Below the pieces are notes generated by a model. The model was given only the letters and a program-made list of their open reading frames with translations, searched no databases and was not told where the DNA came from. This document shows, piece after piece, positions 7,241 to 14,160 of a DNA stretch of 29,132 nucleotides (the stretch's first letter is position 1; every line of letters starts with the position of its first letter). This DNA is from an uncultured Mycolicibacterium sp. (GTDB lineage Bacteria > Actinomycetota > Actinomycetes > Mycobacteriales > Mycobacteriaceae): NCBI RefSeq assembly GCF_937941905.1, contig NZ_CALDGS010000170.1, positions 1-29,132 on the forward strand, written 5' to 3'. The translations under genes were made by a program, and so were the position numbers.

Positions 7241-8575
7241 GTGACCGCATCCAGCCCGGCCGTCGACGAGGTCGTGGACCTCGTCAGCAGGCTCATCCGC
7301 TTCGACACCTCCAACACCGGCGACCCGGCGACCACCAAGGTCGAGGCCGAGTGCGCCCAGTGGGTCGCCGAACGGCTCGAGGAGGCCGGCTACCGGACCG
7401 AGTACGTCGAGGCCGGGGCACCGGGCCGGGGCAACGTGTTCGCCCGGCTGCCCGGCGCCGACCCCGGGCGCGGGGCGCTGATGATCCACGGCCACCTCGA
7501 CGTGGTGCCGGCCGAGCCCGCGGACTGGAGCGTGCACCCGTTCTCCGGCGCGGTCTCCGACGGCTACGTGTGGGGCCGGGGCGCGGTCGACATGAAGAAC
7601 ATGATCGGCATGATGCTGGCGGTGGCCCGGCACTTCAAACGGGCCGGCATCGTGCCGCCGCGGGACCTGGTGTTCGCGTTCGTCTCCGACGAGGAGCACG
7701 GCGGCACCTACGGCGCCCAGTGGCTCGTCGACCACCGCCCCGATCTGTTCGAGGGCGTCACCGAGGCGATCGGGGAGGTGGGCGGCTTCTCGCTCACGGT
7801 GCCGCGCCGCGACGGCGGCGAGCGGCGGCTGTACCTCATCGAGACGGCCGAGAAGGGGCTGGCCTGGATGCGGCTGACCGCCCGCGGCCGGGCCGGGCAC
7901 GGCTCGATGATCAACGACGAGAACGCGGTGACGATCCTGTCCGAGGCGGTGGCCCGGCTGGGCCGGCACACCTTCCCGCTGGTGCTCACCGACTCGGTGC
8001 GCGAGTTCCTGGCCGCGGTGGCCGAGGAGACGGGCTACGAGTTCGACCCGGACTCGCCGGACCTCGAGGGCACCATCGACAAGCTCGGCAGCATCGCCCG
8101 TATCGTGCGGGCCACCCTGCGCGACACCGCCAACCCGACCATGCTCAAGGCCGGCTACAAGGCCAACGTCATCCCGCAGGTGGCCGAGGCGGTGGTGGAC
8201 TGCCGGGTGCTGCCCGGCCGCAAGGCCGCCTTCGAGCGCGAGGTCGACGAGCTCATCGGGCCGCACGTGGAACGCTCCTGGGAGCGCGACCTGCCGTCCT
8301 ACGAGACCACCTTCGACGGCGACCTGGTCGACGCGATGAACGCCGCGCTGCTGGCCGTCGACCCGCAGGCCCGCACCGTGCCGTACATGATGTCCGGCGG
8401 GACGGACGCGAAATCCTTCCAGCGCCTTGGGATTCGCTGCTTCGGGTTCATCCCGCTGCAGCTGCCGCCGGACCTGGACTTCTCGGCGCTGTTCCACGGC
8501 GTCGACGAGCGGGTGCCCGTCGAGTCGCTCGAGTTCGGCACCCGGGTTCTGGAACACTTCCTGCAGCACTGCTGA
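7241..8575 (+). CDS. M20 family zinc metallopeptidase (DapE/ArgE/carboxypeptidase-like)
   Basis: This 444-residue M20 peptidase corresponds in position and length to M. tuberculosis Rv2141c. Metal-site motifs are complete: MIHGHLDVVP (His85, Asp87), GRGAVDMKN (Asp117), SDEEHGG (Glu151 catalytic base, Glu152 ligand), and a late LFHGVDE His near residue 425. A lid or dimerisation domain lies between, with GRAGHGSMIN near residues 220-230 as in the family. The substrate, a di- or short peptide or an N-acyl amino acid, cannot be fixed; clustering with DapE/ArgE does not prove a lysine or arginine role. The start is GTG 7241 with no Shine-Dalgarno; TACGAA (7229-7234) ends six bases before it, an imperfect -10 consistent with a leaderless mRNA. 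The PEBP gene follows after 23 nt. Confidence 0.92.
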   Translation: MTASSPAVDEVVDLVSRLIRFDTSNTGDPATTKVEAECAQWVAERLEEAGYRTEYVEAGAPGRGNVFARLPGADPGRGALMIHGHLDVVPAEPADWSVHPFSGAVSDGYVWGRGAVDMKNMIGMMLAVARHFKRAGIVPPRDLVFAFVSDEEHGGTYGAQWLVDHRPDLFEGVTEAIGEVGGFSLTVPRRDGGERRLYLIETAEKGLAWMRLTARGRAGHGSMINDENAVTILSEAVARLGRHTFPLVLTDSVREFLAAVAEETGYEFDPDSPDLEGTIDKLGSIARIVRATLRDTANPTMLKAGYKANVIPQVAEAVVDCRVLPGRKAAFEREVDELIGPHVERSWERDLPSYETTFDGDLVDAMNAALLAVDPQARTVPYMMSGGTDAKSFQRLGIRCFGFIPLQLPPDLDFSALFHGVDERVPVESLEFGTRVLEHFLQHC

Positions 8576-8598
8576 TCGACTCGAGAGGACGCCCGTAC

Positions 8599-9129
8599 AT
8601 GGCATTTCCCTACAACCCGTATGAGTTCCTGCCGAAGCTGCCGACGTTTTCGCTGACCTCCGAATCGATCACCGACGGTCAGCCGCTGGCCAACGACCAG
8701 GTCAGCGGGATCATGGGGGCGGGCGGCAAGGACATCTCGCCGCAGCTGAGCTGGTCGGGCTTCCCGGCCGAGACCCGCAGCTTCGCGGTGACGATCTTCG
8801 ACCCGGACGCTCCGACCGCCTCGGGCTTCTGGCACTGGGCGGTGGCCAACCTGCCGGCCGACGTCACCGAGCTGCCGGCCGGCGCCGGCGACGGCAGCCC
8901 GCTGCCGGGCGGGGCGATCACCCTGGCCAACGACGCCGGGCTGCGGCGCTACATCGGGGCGGCCCCGCCGGCCGGGCACGGCCCGCACCGCTACTTCGTG
9001 GCCGTGCACGCGCTGCCGGTGGAGAAGCTGGACCTGCCCGACACGGCGACCCCGGCCTACCTGGGCTTCAACCTGTTCATGCACGCGATCGCCCGGGCGC
9101 TCATCCACGGCACCTACGAGCAGAACTAG
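8599..9129 (+). CDS. YbhB/YbcL-type phosphatidylethanolamine-binding protein (PEBP)
   Basis: This is a 176-residue bacterial PEBP / Raf-kinase-inhibitor-like protein, the same length as I recall for M. tuberculosis Rv2140c (TB18.6). The conserved ligand-pocket motifs are visible: DPDAPT at residues 68-73, FWHW at 77-80 and GPHRYFVAVHAL near 131-142. Family members are soluble, bind phosphate-bearing ligands and have no proven enzymatic reaction. The ATG at 8599 has GAGAGGA about 10 bases upstream and gives the standard N-terminus; the frame is open far upstream only as a shadow of the M20 gene. It is probably cotranscribed with the peptidase and ends 12 bases before the nested terminator. Confidence 0.93.
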   Translation: MAFPYNPYEFLPKLPTFSLTSESITDGQPLANDQVSGIMGAGGKDISPQLSWSGFPAETRSFAVTIFDPDAPTASGFWHWAVANLPADVTELPAGAGDGSPLPGGAITLANDAGLRRYIGAAPPAGHGPHRYFVAVHALPVEKLDLPDTATPAYLGFNLFMHAIARALIHGTYEQN

Positions 9130-9140
9130 CCCTTCGCGCC

Positions 9141-9196
9141 GCGAGCAGACGCGTACCCCCGGTTCGGCCCGAGCCGGGGGTTTTGCGTCTGCTCGC
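9141..9196. terminator. Nested palindromic terminator between convergent genes
   Basis: The outer arms GCGAGCAGACGC (9141-9152) and GCGTCTGCTCGC (9185-9196) are perfectly complementary over 12 bp. Inside them CCCCCGGTTCG (9156-9166) and CGAGCCGGGGG (9170-9180) form an 11-bp stem with one G-T pair, followed by TTTT at 9181. The inner hairpin with its T-run serves the plus-strand PEBP transcript. The symmetric outer arms could terminate pyrD from the other side. Confidence 0.8.
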
Positions 9197-9205
9197 CGGA
9201 GGGCG

Positions 9206-10270
9206 TCAGCGCAGGGCGGAGCCGACGGCCTCGGCCAGGGAGCCGAACCCGGCCTCGCGCAGCCGCCGCGCCAGCCCGTCGTGGATGCGCTTGGGCCACA
9301 GCCCGCCGCCGTAGACGAAGCCGGTGTAGCCCTGCAGCAGCGAGGCGCCGTTGACGATGCGCTCAAAGGCGTCGTCGGCGGTCTCGATACCGCCGACGCT
9401 GATCAGCACCAGCCTGTCGCCGACCCGGCGGTACAGCCGCTGCAGCACCTCCAGCGAGCGGGCCGCCACCGGGGCGCCGGAGACGCCGCCCGGGCCGAGC
9501 TCGCCCACGCCGGGGGTGGCCAGGCCGGCCCGCGAGACGGTGGTGTTGGTGGCGACGATGCCGGCCAGCCCCAGCTCGACGGCCAGGTCGGCGACCGCGT
9601 CGATGTCCTCGTCGGACAGATCCGGCGCGATCTTGACCAGCACCGGCCGGGCGGTCTCGGCGCGCACCGCGGCCAGGATCGGCCGCAGCGACTCGACGGC
9701 CTGCAGGTCGCGCAGCCCCGGGGTGTTCGGCGAGCTGACGTTGACCACCACGTAGGCGGCCGACGAGCCCACCAGCCGGGCGCTCTCGGCGTAGTCGGCG
9801 ACGGCCTCGGCGGCCGGGGTGACCTTGGTCTTGCCGATGTTCACCCCGATCGGCACGTCGGCCTCGCTGCGGGACAGCCGCATGGCCAGCTGCGCGGCCC
9901 CGGCGTTGTTGAAGCCCATCCGGTTCAGCAGCGCCCGGTCGGCGGGCAGCCGGAACAGCCGCGGTTTCGGATTGCCCGGCTGGGCCTGCGCGGTCACCGT
10001 GCCGACCTCGGCGTAGCCGAATCCCAGTGCGCCCCAGGTGTGCAGGCCGTGGCCGTCCTTGTCGAACCCGGCGGCCAGCCCGAGCGGCCCGGGGAACCGC
10101 ACCCCGAACACGGTGCTGGCCAGGATCGGGTCCCGCGGCGCCAGCCGCCGCCGCAGCGCCCGGCGGGCGAACCCGGGCCGGGTGAGCAGCCGCAGCACGG
10201 CGAACACCCAGGTGTGGATGCGCTCCGGCGGCACCAGGAACAACAGCCGCCGCAGCGCCCGGTAGATCAC
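9206..10270 (-). CDS. pyrD: Dihydroorotate dehydrogenase (quinone), class 2
   Basis: This 354-residue class 2 DHODH oxidises dihydroorotate to orotate with FMN, passing electrons to the membrane quinone pool (fourth pyrimidine step). The N-terminal amphipathic helices typical of class 2 are present (residues 1-30, RALRRLLFLVPPE). LGLAAGFDKDG (64-73) and LNRMGFNN (115-122) are FMN/substrate motifs, NVSSPNTPGLR (177-187) contains the catalytic base Ser180, and KIAPDLSD, TNTTVSR and ISVGGIE complete the FMN site. The start is GTG 10270, inside a GTGA overlap with the stop of the DUF5703 gene, and gives a length close to the M. tuberculosis enzyme (357, from memory). Translation is probably coupled to that gene. 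Confidence 0.96.
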   Translation of the reverse strand: MIYRALRRLLFLVPPERIHTWVFAVLRLLTRPGFARRALRRRLAPRDPILASTVFGVRFPGPLGLAAGFDKDGHGLHTWGALGFGYAEVGTVTAQAQPGNPKPRLFRLPADRALLNRMGFNNAGAAQLAMRLSRSEADVPIGVNIGKTKVTPAAEAVADYAESARLVGSSAAYVVVNVSSPNTPGLRDLQAVESLRPILAAVRAETARPVLVKIAPDLSDEDIDAVADLAVELGLAGIVATNTTVSRAGLATPGVGELGPGGVSGAPVAARSLEVLQRLYRRVGDRLVLISVGGIETADDAFERIVNGASLLQGYTGFVYGGGLWPKRIHDGLARRLREAGFGSLAEAVGSALR

Positions 10271-10545
10271 GATGTGGGCCGGCCGGCACCGAGCCGGTCG
10301 GCGGGGGTCTTCTTGCGCCGCAACAACACCCGTCGCGACCCGTCGGTGTAGAGCCGGACCCGGGTGAGTTCCCAGCCGCGGTACTCGGCCTCGATGGACA
10401 GCCGCACCGAGGCGCTGAGCCGGGTGACCTCCGGCGGCAGCCGCAGCGGCACCCACTCGTACTCGTCGGACAGGTCCTTGTCCCAGCCGGCGGGCAGCCG
10501 GCCCCGGGGCAGCGGCTCGTTCTCGTCGAGCGTGCGGGCGGTCAC
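10267..10545 (-). CDS. Small DUF5703-type conserved protein
   Basis: This 92-residue soluble protein has no signal or membrane segment. It is rich in Arg and Glu, with DEYEWVPLRLPPEVTRL and YRGWELTRVRLYTDGSRRVLLRRKK as its recognisable core, matching the small actinobacterial family I know as DUF5703. It lies between lppL and pyrD, joined to both by GTGA overlaps (10542-10545 and 10267-10270), so the three genes form one coupled operon. The start is GTG 10545. No function is known; the tight coupling hints at a role with the lipoprotein or with pyrimidine synthesis but does not show it. Confidence 0.78.
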   Translation of the reverse strand: MTARTLDENEPLPRGRLPAGWDKDLSDEYEWVPLRLPPEVTRLSASVRLSIEAEYRGWELTRVRLYTDGSRRVLLRRKKTPADRLGAGRPTS

Positions 10546-11558
10546 CGTTGCACCGCCGCGTCAGAGATCACCTGCACTCCCGCTCCCGTCCCGGACACCA
10601 CATACAGGGTGCCAGACGCGGCGTCGAACGCCAGCGCATTCGGCTGCTGCACGGTGCGGTGGCGCACCCGCTGCACCGGGATGCCGGTGGACAGGTCGTA
10701 GCCGACGACGGTGTTGGTGGCGGTCTGCGACACCCAGGTCAGCCCCGCCGAGCCGGCCAGCCCGTACGGCGCGTCCGGCACCGGGTAGCGCTGGCGCAGC
10801 ATGAGCGGGTCGGCGCCGTAGACCAGCAGCTCGCCGCCGCGGGTGTCGGCGACCAGCACCCGGCCCGCCGGGTCGGCGGTCATCGTGGTCGCCCCCTCGC
10901 CGGCGCGCAGCGCCAGCGCGGTGCCGGAGCCGTCCGGCTTGAGCGAGGTGACCGAGGTCTGCGCCCGGTCCAGCACCACGACCACGTCGCCCACCGCCGC
11001 CAGCGCGTCGATCCGGACGAACCCGTCGGTGCGGGCCGCGACCCGGTTCGCCGCGTCGAGGGTGAGCACCGCGCCGTCGGCGCTGCCCAGCACGACGCGG
11101 CCGTCGCCGCGCCGGGTCACCGCGGTGAACTCGGTGTCGGCGTGACCGTCCACCGCGAACGTCTCCACCCGGTCGGCGGCGATGTCGTAGCGCAGGTAGC
11201 CGCCCCGCACCGCGGCGAGCACCGACCCGTCGCCGCCGACGGCCAGCGCGGTGGCGGCGGTGGGCAGCGGCACGGTGCGCGGGGTCCCGGCGGGCAGGGC
11301 CAGCGCGGAACGCCCGTCGGGCGTGGTGCCGAGCACCACCGGGGTGGCGGTCGTCGCGTCGAACACCGCGGCCTGCCCGGCCAGCGGCAGCGGCCGGACG
11401 GTGCCGGCGGGGGAGTCGGCGGCCGGGGACACCGCCGGGGTGGCCGGTTCGGTGGTGGGTGGTGCGGTGTCGAGCGGACGGTCCGAGCACGCCCCGGTCG
11501 CCAGGGCGACGGCGAGCACCGCGGCGGTCCACCGGCGGCGGCGCGCGGTCGGGTTCAC
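10542..11558 (-). CDS. lppL: LppL-like lipoprotein with beta-propeller repeats
   Basis: This exported protein of 338 residues lies at the lppL (Rv2138) position. The start GTG 11558 gives NPTARRRRWTAAVLAVALATGACSD: positive n-region, hydrophobic core, then a lipobox-like TGAC with Cys near residue 25. Thr at -3 is less usual than Leu, so lipidation is likely but not certain. The mature part begins with a Thr/Pro-rich spacer and then shows repeated blade-like segments (GDGSVLAAVRGGYLRYD, GDGRVVLGSADGAVLTLD, DPAGRVLVADTRGGELLVY, ASGTLYVVSGTGAGVQVI), suggesting a six- to seven-bladed WD/YncE-like propeller. Its role is unknown, perhaps ligand binding at the cell surface. First gene of the lppL-DUF5703-pyrD operon. 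Confidence 0.85.
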   Translation of the reverse strand: MNPTARRRRWTAAVLAVALATGACSDRPLDTAPPTTEPATPAVSPAADSPAGTVRPLPLAGQAAVFDATTATPVVLGTTPDGRSALALPAGTPRTVPLPTAATALAVGGDGSVLAAVRGGYLRYDIAADRVETFAVDGHADTEFTAVTRRGDGRVVLGSADGAVLTLDAANRVAARTDGFVRIDALAAVGDVVVVLDRAQTSVTSLKPDGSGTALALRAGEGATTMTADPAGRVLVADTRGGELLVYGADPLMLRQRYPVPDAPYGLAGSAGLTWVSQTATNTVVGYDLSTGIPVQRVRHRTVQQPNALAFDAASGTLYVVSGTGAGVQVISDAAVQR

Positions 11559-11614
11559 GGACGGCGGCAAGGGGCGGCTCTCGGTCGTGCGGATGGGATG
11601 TCGGTCGCCCGCCA

Positions 11615-11620
11615 AGTGTA
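11615..11620 (-). promoter_or_regulatory. Candidate -10 of the lppL operon
   Basis: TACACT on the minus strand fits TANNNT and would start transcription near 11608, about 50 nt before the GTG at 11558. It is divergent from the promoter at 11680. Confidence 0.4.
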
Positions 11621-11649
11621 GGCAACGCGGCCGCGACACCCGGCCGAGG

Positions 11650-11691
11650 TTGACTGACGCATATGTCAATAACAAACGGTATGGTCGAGCC
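11650..11691 (+). promoter_or_regulatory. Leaderless promoter with possible operator upstream of the 98-residue gene
   Basis: TATGGT (11680-11685) ends six bases before the ATG at 11692, so transcription should start on the ATG. Upstream, TTGAC (11650-11654) and GTCAA (11665-11669) form an inverted repeat with a 10-nt spacer in an AT-rich patch, placed around the -35 region. A regulator could bind there; which one is not evident. Confidence 0.45.
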
Positions 11692-11988
11692 ATGACGGTC
11701 GCCACACCGCGTACCGACGACGGCTTCCACATCGAGGAGTGCTGGACCGGGCTGCACGCCGGCGGCTACGGGCAGGTCGGCGACGGCCGCACCTTCTCGT
11801 TCCATCTCGAGCGGGACGGCACCCTGGTGGTGCGGATCTACCGGCCGGGCCACGCCGACCCGGTGCCGACCGACGACGACGTGGTGGCCACCGCCACCCG
11901 CCGGCTCACCCACATCGACCTCGACTGCGAGCGCAGCCTGGCCGCCGCCGTGCGCGACGCGGTCGCCGGGGCGCGGCCCACCCGCTGA
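11692..11988 (+). CDS. Small conserved hypothetical protein (Rv2137c position)
   Basis: This 98-residue soluble acidic protein begins MTVATPRTDDGFHIEEC. It sits between lppL and uppP, where M. tuberculosis has the hypothetical Rv2137c, but I cannot confirm homology and the lengths may differ. The middle (GYGQVGDGRTFSFHLERDGTLVVRIYR, residues about 24-50) has an alternating strand pattern and the C-terminal third is helical. There are no catalytic motifs and one Cys near each end. ATG 11692 is supported by the -10 hexamer six bases upstream; the frame is open much further upstream, but that part overlaps the lppL start region antisense. The next gene, uppP, has its own -10 hexamer. Confidence 0.75.
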   Translation: MTVATPRTDDGFHIEECWTGLHAGGYGQVGDGRTFSFHLERDGTLVVRIYRPGHADPVPTDDDVVATATRRLTHIDLDCERSLAAAVRDAVAGARPTR

Positions 11989-12012
11989 CCGGACCCCGGG
12001 CCCGCCCCACGG

Positions 12013-12018
12013 TACGGT
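12013..12018 (+). promoter_or_regulatory. Leaderless -10 hexamer of uppP
   Basis: TACGGT ends seven bases before the GTG at 12026, placing the expected transcription start on or next to the start codon. No Shine-Dalgarno is present in the gap. Confidence 0.5.
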
Positions 12019-12025
12019 CGTCGTC

Positions 12026-12874
12026 GTGACTGACGCGCCGGCCATGTCGTGGGTGCAGGTGGTGGTGCTGGCGGTGCTGCAGGGGCTCACCGAGTTCCTG
12101 CCGGTGTCCTCCAGCGGGCACCTGGCCATCGCCTCCCGGGTGTTCTTCGCCGGCGACGCCGGCGCCTCGTTCACCGCGGTCACCCAGCTCGGTACCGAGG
12201 TGGCGGTGCTGGTGTACTTCGCTCGCGACATCGTCCGGCTCGTGCGAGCCTGGTGTGTGGGGCTTTTCGACGCCGCCCGGCGGGACGCCGACTACCGGCT
12301 GGCCTGGTTCGTCATCATCGGGACGATCCCGATCGGGGTGTTCGGGCTGTTGTTCACCGACGAGATCCGCACCGGCGCGCGCAACCTGTGGCTGATCGCC
12401 TCGGCGCTGGTGCTGTTCTCGTTCGTCATCGCCGCCGCCGAGCGGGTGGGCCGGCGTACCCGCGGACCGGCCGACCTGACCTGGCGCGACGCCGTCGTCG
12501 TCGGGCTGGCCCAGTGCCTGGCGCTGGTGCCGGGGGTGTCCCGGTCCGGCGCCACCATCAGCGCCGGGCTGTTCCTCGGCATGGACCGCGCACTGGCCGC
12601 CCGGTTCGGCTTCCTGCTGGCCATCCCGGCGGTGTTCGCCTCCGGGCTGTTCTCGCTGCCCGACGCGTTCGAGCCGGCCGGCACCGGGATGGCCGCGACC
12701 GGCCCGCAGCTGCTGGTCGCGACGCTGATCGCGTTCGTGGTCGGCTACGCCGCGGTGGCCTGGTTCCTGCGATTCCTGGTGCGGCACAGCATGTACTGGT
12801 TCGTCGGCTACCGCATCGCGCTCGGCGCGGTGGTGCTCGCGCTGCTCGGCGCCGGGGTGGTGAGCGCGGTATGA
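12026..12874 (+). CDS. uppP: Undecaprenyl-diphosphate phosphatase (UppP/BacA)
   Basis: This 282-residue polytopic membrane enzyme dephosphorylates the polyprenyl diphosphate carrier (decaprenyl in mycobacteria), recycling it for peptidoglycan and arabinogalactan synthesis; BacA homologues also confer bacitracin tolerance. Both family signatures are intact: QGLTEFLPVSSSGH (residues 19-32, catalytic Glu23 and Ser/His cluster) and PGVSRSGATI (169-178, Arg173). Hydrophobic segments near 48-66, 92-110, 122-137, 190-210, 228-246 and 258-280 fit the fold. The start is GTG 12026, with a -10 hexamer seven bases upstream. Its TGA overlaps the ATG of the histidine phosphatase gene (ATGA, 12871-12874), which indicates translational coupling. 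Confidence 0.96.
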   Translation: MTDAPAMSWVQVVVLAVLQGLTEFLPVSSSGHLAIASRVFFAGDAGASFTAVTQLGTEVAVLVYFARDIVRLVRAWCVGLFDAARRDADYRLAWFVIIGTIPIGVFGLLFTDEIRTGARNLWLIASALVLFSFVIAAAERVGRRTRGPADLTWRDAVVVGLAQCLALVPGVSRSGATISAGLFLGMDRALAARFGFLLAIPAVFASGLFSLPDAFEPAGTGMAATGPQLLVATLIAFVVGYAAVAWFLRFLVRHSMYWFVGYRIALGAVVLALLGAGVVSAV

Positions 12875-13548
12875 CGGTGATCCTGCTGCGGCACGGCCGC
12901 TCCACCTCCAACACCGCCCGCACCCTGGCCGGCCGCTCGGCCGGCGTCGACCTCGACGAGCGCGGGCTGCAGCAGGCCCGCGCCCTGGTCGACCGGGTCG
13001 CCGGGCTGCCGATCCGGGCCATCGTGCGCTCGCCGCTGCTGCGCTGCCGGCGCACCGTCGAACCGCTGGCCGCCGCGCTCGGGCTGGAACCGGTCGTCGA
13101 CGAACGCATCTCGGAGGTCGACTACGGCGAGTGGACCGGCCGCCCGCTCGCCGAGCTGGTGACCGAGCCGCTGTGGACGGTGGTGCAGCAGCATCCCAGC
13201 GCGGCGGTGTTCCCCGGCGGGGAGGGCCTGGCGCAGGTGCAGGCCCGGGCGGTGGCCGCGGTGCGCGAACACGACCGGCGGCTGGCCGCCGAGCACGGCG
13301 GGGACGCGCTGTGGATCGCCTGCACCCACGGCGACGTGATCAAGGCGGTGCTGGCCGACGCGCTCGGCGTGCACCTCGACGCATTCCAGCGCATCACCGC
13401 CGACCCGGCCTCGATGAGCGTGATCCGCTACACCGAGCACCGGCCGTTCGTCATCCACGTCAACCACACCGGGCCCGAGCTCACCACCGCCCTGGTGACC
13501 GTGCCGGAGACCGGCGGCGACGCCGTGGTCGGCGGGTCGACCGGGTGA
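12871..13548 (+). CDS. Histidine phosphatase family protein (MSMEG_4193-type phosphomutase-like)
   Basis: This is a 225-residue member of the phosphoglycerate mutase / histidine phosphatase superfamily. LLRHGRST at residues 5-12 gives the phosphorylated His8 with Arg7. RSPLLRCRRT (53-62) supplies a phosphate-pocket Arg, SEVDYGEWTG (81-90) the acid, and CTHGDVIK (151-158) the second His153. It matches the actinobacterial group annotated as MSMEG_4193 family (M. tuberculosis Rv2135c), which is a phosphatase rather than a glycolytic mutase as far as known. It overlaps uppP by ATGA and is followed after 24 nt by the DUF3090 gene. With DUF3090 and the SCO1664 protein it forms a conserved actinobacterial triad near mshC. 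The substrate is unknown. Confidence 0.9.
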   Translation: MTVILLRHGRSTSNTARTLAGRSAGVDLDERGLQQARALVDRVAGLPIRAIVRSPLLRCRRTVEPLAAALGLEPVVDERISEVDYGEWTGRPLAELVTEPLWTVVQQHPSAAVFPGGEGLAQVQARAVAAVREHDRRLAAEHGGDALWIACTHGDVIKAVLADALGVHLDAFQRITADPASMSVIRYTEHRPFVIHVNHTGPELTTALVTVPETGGDAVVGGSTG

Positions 13549-13556
13549 CGCCCCGG

Positions 13557-13568
13557 TATTTTGGAGGG
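13557..13568 (+). promoter_or_regulatory. -10-like TATTTT overlapping the ribosome site of DUF3090
   Basis: TATTTT (13557-13562) abuts GGAGGG (13563-13568), which stands four bases before the ATG at 13573. Either the gene is read from the upstream operon using this strong Shine-Dalgarno, or a short-leader transcript starts near 13569 and loses most of it. Confidence 0.35.
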
Positions 13569-13572
13569 TGCC

Positions 13573-14160
13573 ATGGCCCGCGCAATCCACGTCTTCCGCG
13601 AACCCGACCGTTTCGTCGCCGGGACCGTCGGAGAGCCGGGGAACCGCACGTTCTACCTGCAGGCGGTGGACGACCACCGGGTCGTGTCGGTGGTGCTGGA
13701 GAAGCAGCAGGTCGCGGTGCTGGCCGACCGGATCTCCGCGCTGCTGGTCGAGATCAACCGCCGGTTCGGCACGCCGATCCCGCCGGAGACCGACGAGGTC
13801 GAGGACCTCTCGCCGCTGGTCACCCCGATCGACGCCGAGTTCCGGGTGGGCACCATGGGCCTGGGCTGGGACGCCGAGGCGCAGGCGGTGGTGGTCGAGC
13901 TGCTGGCGATGTCGGACGCCGAGTTCGACGCCTCGGTGGTGCTCGACGACGCCGAGGAGGGGCCCGACGCGCTGCGGGTGTTCCTCACCCCGCAGTCGGC
14001 ACGGCAGTTCGCCGCCCGCTCGCAGCGGGTGATCGCCGCGGGCCGGCCGCCGTGCCCGCTGTGCGACGAGCCGCTGGACCCGGAGGGGCATCTGTGCGTG
14101 CGGCTCAACGGATATCGGCGCATCGCACCGGCCGGGCCCGACGATGACGCCGACCTGTGA
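13573..14160 (+). CDS. DUF3090 family protein with C-terminal zinc-ribbon-like motif
   Basis: This 195-residue soluble protein has the same length as I recall for M. tuberculosis Rv2134c. The N-terminal part (residues 1-60) contains the family motif FREPDRFVAGTVGEPGNRTFYLQA. The middle, MGLGWD (95-100) to LLAMSD, is well conserved, and the C-terminus carries Cys161-x2-Cys164, then His173 and Cys175, which looks like a metal-binding knuckle. The function is not known. The family consistently neighbours the SCO1664 kinase-like protein and the MSMEG_4193-type phosphatase in actinobacteria. ATG 13573 with GGAGGG is preferred over TTG 13561. Its last 17 bases overlap the start of the next gene, a sign of coupled translation. 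Confidence 0.9.
   Translation: MARAIHVFREPDRFVAGTVGEPGNRTFYLQAVDDHRVVSVVLEKQQVAVLADRISALLVEINRRFGTPIPPETDEVEDLSPLVTPIDAEFRVGTMGLGWDAEAQAVVVELLAMSDAEFDASVVLDDAEEGPDALRVFLTPQSARQFAARSQRVIAAGRPPCPLCDEPLDPEGHLCVRLNGYRRIAPAGPDDDADL

Noticed and set aside
7192..8598. Long frame extending the PEBP protein upstream through the M20 gene
   Set aside because: A shadow of the M20 peptidase; the PEBP family starts at ATG 8599 with its own ribosome site.
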